64,000 nt of DNA from contig NZ_CP036265.1 of assembly GCF_007743815.1 (NCBI RefSeq), positions 248,001 through 312,000 of the forward strand. Reading direction: 5' to 3'. Positions 58,202 through 64,000 of the stretch are shown piece after piece. The notes under the pieces are model-generated. The model was not told where the DNA came from and did not search any database. It was given only the letters and a program-made list of their open reading frames with translations. The stretch comes from Alienimonas californiensis. GTDB taxonomy: Bacteria; Planctomycetota; Planctomycetia; Planctomycetales; Planctomycetaceae. Both the position numbers and the translations under genes were made by a program. Each line of letters starts with the position of its first letter. Within the stretch, counting starts at the first letter, position 1.

Positions 58202-58428
58202 AGTTCGAGTCGGGTCCTGACAGTCCCGTCCAACAACCTAGTTTTCCTCAGGGCCCCGTCCCGGCATTCGCTCTGCCCCACCTTCCCCACGAACACGGAA
58301 TGAGGCGGTCTCACCCGCCACTGCCCAAGGCTCGCCGTTAATGCCGTCGGCCTCGGCGGCGAGTAGGGTAGCCTTGATATCCACGACTTGCTTTGCGTCC
58401 AAAAGGCGAACTGCACGAGCTTGACCAT
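58198..58428 (-). CDS. Possible small coupled ORF of unknown function (76 aa)
   Basis: Starts at an ATG that shares one base with the Wzt stop (TGATG at 58430-58426) and ends in a TGA overlapping the pyruvyltransferase ATG (ATGA at 58201), so its junctions fit the rest of the operon exactly. The protein is unfamiliar and basic (MVKLVQFAFWTQSKSWISRL at the start). Against it: several rare codons (ATA, CTA, AGA, AGG), and another frame over the same DNA reads AVRLLDAKQVVDIKATLLAA with a more protein-like composition. It may be a real small gene, or the decayed remainder of a longer one. Confidence 0.35.
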   Translation of the reverse strand: MVKLVQFAFWTQSKSWISRLPYSPPRPTALTASLGQWRVRPPHSVFVGKVGQSECRDGALRKTRLLDGTVRTRLEL

Positions 58429-59699
58429 CAGGCCTCCAAAAACTGCCAGCGATGCTCGACCATCATTGCGCAATACTCAGGGTCAGGCGTACGTCCGCCG
58501 GGGAAAAACTTCGACCCGGCGACTTCGATTGAAGCTGCGTGACCAACCCAATCGAGATTCCTGCCATTACACTGTAAATCAACGGCTAGCCGATACCGTC
58601 CCGGCAGAAAAGGAGCCGAGGGAATTTCACAAGCGGCATGCCATTCTCCCTCGGCAGGTCCCACCCAATGCTGACCAGCAAGTGCGGTCGAAAAGTTAGT
58701 GATCGCCGCACCCACCGAATTGTACATGGTCATCGTCACCCCCAAAGAAGGCAGCGGCTCCTTGATTTCAATTCTCAACCGAAGCGTCATCAACTCGCCA
58801 GCCATAACGAGCCCGTCAGAGTTGCCGCTCTCGTTAAATACCAAAACCTCTCGCAAGCGAACTCCGCCGTCCCCGGGACGGCCTGATTCGATACGCAATC
58901 CAGAAGTACGTTCGACCCCCTGCGAGTACGCGGCTAAGGCGCCTCCTACCTCGCAGTCGGCGATCTTCTCTCCGGACTGGAGCACCACCCCTCGAGAACA
59001 CAATTGCCTCACCGCCCCCATATTATGGCTTACAAAAAGCACAGTCCGCCCTTGACCAGCGACGTCCTCCATCTTGCCGAGACAGCGGGCCTGAAACTCC
59101 GCATCGCCGACGGCCAGCACCTCATCAATGATCAGAATCTCCGGCTCTAGGTGGGCCGCCACGGCGAAGGCGAGCCGCACCTTCATGCCACTGCTGTACC
59201 GCTTGACCGGGGTGTCGAGGAACTTCTCGACGCCGCTAAATTCCACGATTTCGTCAAACTTACGATCGATTTCGGCCTTTGACATACCGAGAACTGTCCC
59301 ATTCATATAGACATTGTCCCGGCCGGTCAACTCTGGATGGAACCCGGTGCCGACCTCCAAAAGACTGCTTACCCGGCCGCGAATCGTGGCCGACCCTCGG
59401 GTCGGGCGGGCGATGCGAGAAAGAACCTTCAACAACGTGCTCTTGCCTGCACCGTTCTGACCGATAACGCCGACGACCTCACCCTCAGCGACCTCAAAGC
59501 TCACGTCTTTAAGTGCCCAGAACAGGTCCGGGGCGTCCTCGGCGTCGTGAGTGTTCAGGCGGGCAAGATTCCGTAGATTCCGCATCGGGGCCGCCGCCAG
59601 CCGCCACGCCTTCGCCGCCGCTGACCCGGAAGTGTCCTCGGCCAAGCCGATCCGATACGCCTTTGACAGGCAGTCGACGGTGATCGCAGGGCGAGACAC
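58428..59699 (-). CDS. wzt: Polysaccharide ABC exporter ATPase (Wzt-like) with C-terminal substrate-binding domain
   Basis: 423 residues from GTG 59699; the open frame extends far upstream through the permease gene and is not used. Walker A is GVIGQNGAGKST, the signature motif is RYSSGMKVRLAFA, Walker B is EILIIDEVLAVGDAEFQ and the switch His is in FVSHNMGAV. An insertion before Walker A (about residues 25-60, basic) and the tail from about 265 on (VMAGELMTLRLRIEIKEPLP, EIPSAPFLPGRYRLAVDLQC) match Wzt C-terminal domains that recognise the capped end of the glycan. It energises the permease 80 bp upstream. Confidence 0.92.
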   Translation of the reverse strand: MSRPAITVDCLSKAYRIGLAEDTSGSAAAKAWRLAAAPMRNLRNLARLNTHDAEDAPDLFWALKDVSFEVAEGEVVGVIGQNGAGKSTLLKVLSRIARPTRGSATIRGRVSSLLEVGTGFHPELTGRDNVYMNGTVLGMSKAEIDRKFDEIVEFSGVEKFLDTPVKRYSSGMKVRLAFAVAAHLEPEILIIDEVLAVGDAEFQARCLGKMEDVAGQGRTVLFVSHNMGAVRQLCSRGVVLQSGEKIADCEVGGALAAYSQGVERTSGLRIESGRPGDGGVRLREVLVFNESGNSDGLVMAGELMTLRLRIEIKEPLPSLGVTMTMYNSVGAAITNFSTALAGQHWVGPAEGEWHAACEIPSAPFLPGRYRLAVDLQCNGRNLDWVGHAASIEVAGSKFFPGGRTPDPEYCAMMVEHRWQFLEA

Positions 59700-59779
59700 G
59701 GGAATTGGGTTCGGGGAGACGAGGAGGAGTAAGGATTGAGCAGGGAGGTCAGCCGGACGACGGCGACCGTAGCAGCGGG

Positions 59780-60676
59780 TCAGGCAACATCCGCGAAGAC
59801 CGCCTCGCGGCGACGGAAAAATAGCATGCCGCTCAGCAACAGACCCGCAGCGACCGCAGAACCGATCGCGATGTCGGTCCATGGCATCGTCGGCTCTCCG
59901 AGGAATGCGGAACGGAATCCGCCGATGACCCCCACCATGGGATTCATTGCGTACAGAGGACGGTATTCCTCCGGAACCAGTTCCGCCCGATAAATTACCG
60001 GCGAGGCGTACATACCGAGCTGCACCAAAAATACTGTCGCATGATTCACGTCCCGAAACTGAATTGCCAACGCCGTCAGCCAACACGCCAATCCGGCCGC
60101 GGCAGCGACCATAACTGCGACCAGCACTGGAACCAGCAGCACCCCAACATTGGGGGCGTAGCCACTGACCGCCAAGGCAGCGATCATCAGAAGGAACGCT
60201 ATGGCGAAGTCGACCAGCCCGACGCATACCTGCGATAGCGGAATGACCAAGCGAGGAAAGTACACCTTACTGATCATGTTGGCGTTGGACACCAGGCTGG
60301 CCGTCCCCCCTCGGATGCAACCCGAGAAATACGTCCAAGGAACCATCGCCACGAAGCTGAACAGAGCGTACGGGACGCCTCCGCTGTCAATCTCCGCCAG
60401 CTGACCGAACACCAATGTGAACGTAGCGACCGTTGCCAACGGCTTAATCACGGCCCACCCAATGCCGACGGCGCTCTGCGCGTACTGGGCCTTGATGCCC
60501 CGCCAGACGAGGAATCGGAACAGGTCGCGATAAGCCCAGAACTCCGCCAGGTCCAGCAGTTCCCAGCCGCGAGGAGGCGTAATGCGCACCTCCCGCACCG
60601 CCGGACCGACCACGGGGGCGGGCTCGGATGGAGGCGACGCAGCGATTGGCGGTTTGGCGAGGGTGGGACCGCTCAC
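59780..60676 (-). CDS. wzm: Polysaccharide ABC exporter permease (Wzm-like, ABC-2 family)
   Basis: 298 residues from GTG 60676, overlapping the transglutaminase-like gene's stop as GTGA. After a 50-residue Pro-rich cytoplasmic N-terminus, LAEFWAYRDLFRFLVWRGIK and YAQSAVGIGWAVIKPLATVA start the ABC-2 permease core, with six membrane helices, SNANMISKVYFPRLVIPLSQ, and YASPVIYRAELVPEEYRPLY plus MNPMVGVIGGFRSAFLGEP near the end. Forms the channel for a completed lipid-linked glycan, with the Wzt-like ATPase. Confidence 0.9.
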   Translation of the reverse strand: MSGPTLAKPPIAASPPSEPAPVVGPAVREVRITPPRGWELLDLAEFWAYRDLFRFLVWRGIKAQYAQSAVGIGWAVIKPLATVATFTLVFGQLAEIDSGGVPYALFSFVAMVPWTYFSGCIRGGTASLVSNANMISKVYFPRLVIPLSQVCVGLVDFAIAFLLMIAALAVSGYAPNVGVLLVPVLVAVMVAAAAGLACWLTALAIQFRDVNHATVFLVQLGMYASPVIYRAELVPEEYRPLYAMNPMVGVIGGFRSAFLGEPTMPWTDIAIGSAVAAGLLLSGMLFFRRREAVFADVA

Positions 60677-62100
60677 GGGGCGGGCGGCTTGGCGGGGGAA
60701 TGAAGAGCGGGGCGAACTGTAACCCGCAGTTGGACGGCGGCGTTGAGGCGGTCCGGCGGGCGACGGCCTTCGACCGTCAACACGTTCCGCCCTAGATGGA
60801 GCGGCCACACTATCTGGCCGTTCACGGCGGCGATGATGTCACCAGCCGTATCGGCAGCGTGGAGCGGCTCGAGGCCGATACCCGCGAGGGCAAACTGTAG
60901 ATTTAGCTTTGTTCCGGGAGAAGATCCCAGCGACGACCCCCGCATCAATCCCCATTGCCGTAGGACGACAGCGCCGACCGGTCCGTACAGTCGCTCCAAC
61001 CCCGCGGCGGAGAGACGGGTTCCCTCTGGACAGGCCGGCGGCAATTTCCCCGAGGGTCCGTCCCACAATACGTACTGTCGTACGGCGTCCGGGTGCCCCG
61101 GCGGCAGCCAGTTGCTGAGTTGATCGTTCCGGGCGGAGTAGAAGACCGTGCGGTAAAGCGACGTCAGCGACTTCCGTCCCGCGTCCGCCGGACCGCCGCG
61201 GACGTGCGACGTTCGCAGCGCCCCGCCGGCCCGCCCGAGAACGACGGCTTCGATTCCCGTCTCACGCCGCACGACGGTCGCGTCGCCGGCGTCGAGACCG
61301 CGGCCGGCTAGATCGGCCGCGGCCGTGTGCAGGTCGCGGGCGGACAACCACTCCCCCGCGTCGTCTCCAGACCAGTCCGCGGCGCGGCGATAGGCGAGGT
61401 TGAAGTCCGGGTCGAGCAGGACCCAACGGCGGGCGGCCGGGTCGCAGTACTCTACGACGGCATGTTCGAATACCGTGCCGTCGGCGCTGAGTCCCAGCAC
61501 GCGGGCGTCGTACCCGACCGCGAGCAGGGCGTGGGCCGTGAGCGCGGCGAAGTGGTGGCAGAGCAGCGGCCCGTCCCCCTCCGCCGCAAGTAGGCACAGT
61601 GCCGGGTGTGATCCAGGGTCTTCTGCGGGGACGCCGTGGGGGGCGAGCCGGCGGACGGCGTCGCACAACTCGAACGGGTCTTCGGGGATGGAGCCGCCCA
61701 GAACCCTGCGCAGATCCTCCGCGAACGCGCGGAACTCGGGGCTGTCCACGTCCTCGTGCCGGAACGGCAGCGGTTGGAGCGTCGACGGCTGGTCAATCTC
61801 CACCGTCACCTCGGCGCCGCCGGGCCAGGCGGCGGCGATCGCCGCCGCCATCGCGTCTTCATCCACCGGCCGGATGTCCGGAGTCGGGGCCGCGTCGTCG
61901 CCCCAGACGTCGAATACGCCGTAACCGACCTCGGCCGCGGACAGCGCCCACACACGGCGGGTCGAAGGGTCGACCGCCGTCATTATCCCGCCGGCGATCC
62001 CCAACAGAGCGACGACAATCGACAGAGTCAAACGGAGCCGCCGCGGGCGTGAGACCGGTTCGGGTCCTGCAGGATAAGTTTCAGCCGCGATCCCACTCAT
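60673..62100 (-). CDS. Membrane-anchored transglutaminase-like protein of the EPS operon
   Basis: 475 residues. One N-terminal membrane segment (about 23-43) anchors it with the rest outside. LCHHFAALTAHALLAVGYDA carries the candidate catalytic Cys, FEHAVVEYCDPAARRWVLLD the His and the Asp region (LLDPDFN), in the order Cys-His-Asp of the transglutaminase-like/papain fold. The C-terminal 150 residues (WPLHLGRNVLTVEGRRPPDR) are not recognised. The upstream overlap with TIGR03087-like GT is ATGA, and the downstream overlap with the permease is GTGA. The activity (peptidase, amidase or transferase) is not known. Confidence 0.72.
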   Translation of the reverse strand: MSGIAAETYPAGPEPVSRPRRLRLTLSIVVALLGIAGGIMTAVDPSTRRVWALSAAEVGYGVFDVWGDDAAPTPDIRPVDEDAMAAAIAAAWPGGAEVTVEIDQPSTLQPLPFRHEDVDSPEFRAFAEDLRRVLGGSIPEDPFELCDAVRRLAPHGVPAEDPGSHPALCLLAAEGDGPLLCHHFAALTAHALLAVGYDARVLGLSADGTVFEHAVVEYCDPAARRWVLLDPDFNLAYRRAADWSGDDAGEWLSARDLHTAAADLAGRGLDAGDATVVRRETGIEAVVLGRAGGALRTSHVRGGPADAGRKSLTSLYRTVFYSARNDQLSNWLPPGHPDAVRQYVLWDGPSGKLPPACPEGTRLSAAGLERLYGPVGAVVLRQWGLMRGSSLGSSPGTKLNLQFALAGIGLEPLHAADTAGDIIAAVNGQIVWPLHLGRNVLTVEGRRPPDRLNAAVQLRVTVRPALHSPAKPPAP

Positions 62101-63431
62101 GACCGTCCTCCCGCGGGAGTGAGGTCGAGTAGTTCGAACAATGGGGCGACGCAGCGGCGCCAGTCGTGCCGTTCCTCAACGTGGCACCGGCCGGCGGAGG
62201 CGAGGGCGCGGCGGCGGTCTTCATTTGCGAACAGCCCGACGATCTCGTTCGCCCACTCGGCGGGCGCGGCTGCGGCTAGATAGTCTTGGCCGGCGACTGC
62301 CAGCAGGCCCTCGGCAGCCGCGGGGCTGGCGATGACGGGGACGCCGGCGGCCATCGCCTCCAGCACCTTGTTTTGCAGACCGCGGGCGATGCGGAGGGGG
62401 GTCACGGCGACGTGGGCCGCGGCAAGGTGGGGGCGAACGTCGGGGACGGAGCCGGTGACGGTCACGCCGTCGCGGCCGTGCAGGGCGGTGACGGCCGGGG
62501 TCGGGCGGCGGCCGACGATCTCGAAGGTCGCTTCCGGCCGCGTCTCGCGAACCTGCGGCCAAACCTCGCGGACGAACCAGGTGACGGCGTTGACGTTCGG
62601 GCGATAGTCCATTGCGCCCAAGAATACGACACGACCGCCGGTCGGCAACGGCGGAGGAGGAGGTTCCGCAGGACGAAAATAGTCGAGGTCCACGCCGTTG
62701 GTCACCGCGTGGATAAACGCGGCAGCCTTATGTTCGCCCGGAGCCGTGAGTTCGCGGCGGCCGAGTTCGGCCTCCGCCTCGGTGACGAAGGTCGCGGCGT
62801 CGCAGCGGGCGACCAACCGTCGCTCGGCGGCCCGCAGCCGCTTCGACTCGGTCCGGTACAACAGCTTGGCGGCCAGACCGGAGGGCGTGCGGCCGCAGCC
62901 GGCGGCGTAGTCGGCCCACTTACGGCTGTCGAGGTCCACGAAATCGACGACCGTCCGCACGCCCGCCAGCGCCGGCAGGTCGAGGTAACGGCCCAACCCG
63001 CCGCAGGACAGGAGGACGGCATCCGGACGGTGCGTCGCCGCGATTTCTCGGACAGCGTCGGCGAACCGGCCGGAGGCGAATGCTCCCTCCGTCGCGGAGC
63101 GTCCGCTGAGCAGTCCCCAAGCCGCCCCCGCGGCCCGCCCGGCGCGACCGACCGGGATCACCCGCAGGTCAGAGCAACAGGCTTCCAGTTCGGCCCGGCG
63201 CTCCGGCGCCACCGGCTCGTCGGCGAAGGTCACGACGGAGACGTCGCACCGCGATTGCAGCGTCCGCAGGATGTGGAACGCCCGGATGCGGTCCCCCTTG
63301 TCCGGCGGATAGGGGAACCGGTGCACCAGGTACAACACCCGCGGCCGGGCACCGCCCACCGCGGACGAATAACGCGGGCCGGCGGCGTCGGCTCTCGCCG
63401 CGCGGGCGGTGGGAGGATCGACCGTCAACAT
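62097..63431 (-). CDS. XrtA/PEP-CTERM-system glycosyltransferase (TIGR03087-like)
   Basis: 444 residues from ATG 63431; the open frame continues upstream through the deacetylase gene but the family begins at LYLVHRFPYPPDKGDRIRAF. Middle: VVDFVDLDSRKWADYAAGCG and LYRTESKRLRAAERRLVARC, typical of this subfamily. Donor domain: VVFLGAMDYRPNVNAVTWFV, TFEIVGRRPTPAVTALHG and RIARGLQNKVLEAMAAGVPV. Close family members occur almost only with exosortase A systems, so this is one of the strongest pointers to XrtA here. The start overlaps the end of the deacetylase gene by 7 bp. Confidence 0.9.
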   Translation of the reverse strand: MLTVDPPTARAARADAAGPRYSSAVGGARPRVLYLVHRFPYPPDKGDRIRAFHILRTLQSRCDVSVVTFADEPVAPERRAELEACCSDLRVIPVGRAGRAAGAAWGLLSGRSATEGAFASGRFADAVREIAATHRPDAVLLSCGGLGRYLDLPALAGVRTVVDFVDLDSRKWADYAAGCGRTPSGLAAKLLYRTESKRLRAAERRLVARCDAATFVTEAEAELGRRELTAPGEHKAAAFIHAVTNGVDLDYFRPAEPPPPPLPTGGRVVFLGAMDYRPNVNAVTWFVREVWPQVRETRPEATFEIVGRRPTPAVTALHGRDGVTVTGSVPDVRPHLAAAHVAVTPLRIARGLQNKVLEAMAAGVPVIASPAAAEGLLAVAGQDYLAAAAPAEWANEIVGLFANEDRRRALASAGRCHVEERHDWRRCVAPLFELLDLTPAGGRS

Positions 63432-64000
63432 GGCCCCGCCCCCACGGCAACCCATTCGGGGGGCGAGGCTGACTCTTGGAACGACAGTTCGGACAGTCCG
63501 TTCGCCGCGGCGTGAGTCTCGACCACTTCGCCGAGCGTGCCGAACGGCAGGCGGCCCAGCATCCGGTCCAGCCGGCCTTCCGTCTTGTTGAGGTTCAGGT
63601 AGTGGCGGAACCGGTTCATCCGCGTGCCCGGCAGGCGGGGCTGGTCCGGATCGACCTCCCACGGGTGAATATAAAAGATCACGGGGCGCCCCTCCCCGTG
63701 GGCCGCCCGCCGCTGCATCGCGGCGGTGAGGGACTCGGGGAAGAAGCGAAAATAGCCGCCGCCCGCGGCCGGCAGGTTCAATCCGCGACGGCCGGCGCCG
63801 ACCCGAACTACCGTGGGCGGGACCTCCCAGAGTTCGCCGCCGGCAGGGCCGGCCAGGCGGTGAATCGTCGCCGACGCGCCGGGCACGCCGTAGCGGCCGC
63901 GGCGGACGGGAAAGACGCTGCTGTCGACCGTGAACCCCTCTTCGACCAACACGTCGACTGCCCAGCGGGAGCAGTCTGTGATCGAGAACGACGGGGCTCG
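63425..64000 (-). CDS. XrtA-system polysaccharide deacetylase, DUF3473 type (5' partial)
   Basis: The frame is open through the right window edge; about 191 C-terminal residues are seen. RAPSFSI at the edge, VDVLVEEGFTVDSSVFPVRR, YGVPGASATIHRL, LWEVPPTVVRVG, GGGYFRFFPESL and VIFYIHPWEVDPDQPRLPG, then RFRHYLNLNKTEGRLDRMLG, follow the order of the DUF3473 deacetylases tied to PEP-CTERM/exosortase loci (TIGR03006-like). The NodB metal-binding motifs would be in the missing N-terminal part. It would remove acetyl groups from the exopolysaccharide. Overlaps the downstream GT by 7 bp, so it heads, or is near the head of, the long operon. Confidence 0.88.
   Translation of the reverse strand, partial: RAPSFSITDCSRWAVDVLVEEGFTVDSSVFPVRRGRYGVPGASATIHRLAGPAGGELWEVPPTVVRVGAGRRGLNLPAAGGGYFRFFPESLTAAMQRRAAHGEGRPVIFYIHPWEVDPDQPRLPGTRMNRFRHYLNLNKTEGRLDRMLGRLPFGTLGEVVETHAAANGLSELSFQESASPPEWVAVGAGPC

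Noticed and set aside
1-64000. CRISPR arrays, tRNA or rRNA genes
   Set aside because: No regularly spaced repeats, cloverleaf-like sequence with a CCA-type end, or rRNA-like conserved blocks were seen by eye; a tRNA scan was not possible.

Overview
The window looks like chromosomal DNA of a planctomycete (high GC, Pirellula/Gemmata-like). The grounds are a DUF1559-type prepilin with a [17 protein letters not shown] leader, PEP-CTERM secreted proteins, XrtA/PEP-CTERM-associated genes (FemAB-like protein, TIGR03087-like glycosyltransferase, XrtA-type polysaccharide deacetylase, O-glycosylation-ligase-like protein) and heavy IS traffic. The exosortase itself is not in the window. No rRNA, tRNA or CRISPR array was seen.

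Layout. 1-6380 (+): a compact sugar cassette of a partial class-III aminotransferase, a DUF4910 peptidase-like protein, a NovU/TylCIII-like C-methyltransferase, a sugar-1-phosphate nucleotidyltransferase, a PIG-L/LmbE deacetylase and a Wzx-like flippase. 6465-11669 (-): a three-PAS histidine kinase fused to a receiver, and a secreted GH5 glycosidase with two CBM-like domains. 11862-16800 (+): an AI-2E-family membrane protein, strong hairpins, and an MBOAT O-acyltransferase with its SGNH-like partner. 16829-22751: a block of four transposable elements plus one nested inside (IS630, IS701 with an inserted IS5, IS630, IS630). 22759-25976 (+): a Gly-rich PEP-CTERM protein coupled to a beta-helix/VanZ fusion. 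25946-33550: a glycosyltransferase, the prepilin, a decayed glycosyltransferase copy, a PEP-CTERM protein, and a three-gene unit (GT4, FemAB-like, glycosyltransferase).

33551-42540 is an eroded, IS-rich and partly lower-GC island. It holds an IS701 remnant joined to a GroEL 3' fragment, a GT61 gene, IS5, IS1182-like and IS3 remnants, a frameshifted IS630, an acyltransferase-3 gene, an IS5 remnant and an IS3 copy.

42585-64000 (-) is one long exopolysaccharide unit read right to left: XrtA-type deacetylase (cut by the window edge), TIGR03087-like GT, transglutaminase-like protein, Wzm/Wzt ABC exporter, pyruvyl transferase, then alternating GT2 and GT4 genes, two sulfotransferases, an O-antigen-ligase-like protein and an acyltransferase-like gene. 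Almost every junction is a 4-nt ATGA or GTGA overlap, so the products are probably made together. The inferred product is an exported polysaccharide or glycan carrying sulfate, pyruvate and acyl groups and linked to PEP-CTERM proteins. Two adjacent GT2 genes share a perfect 369-bp 5' repeat, which suggests recent module copying.
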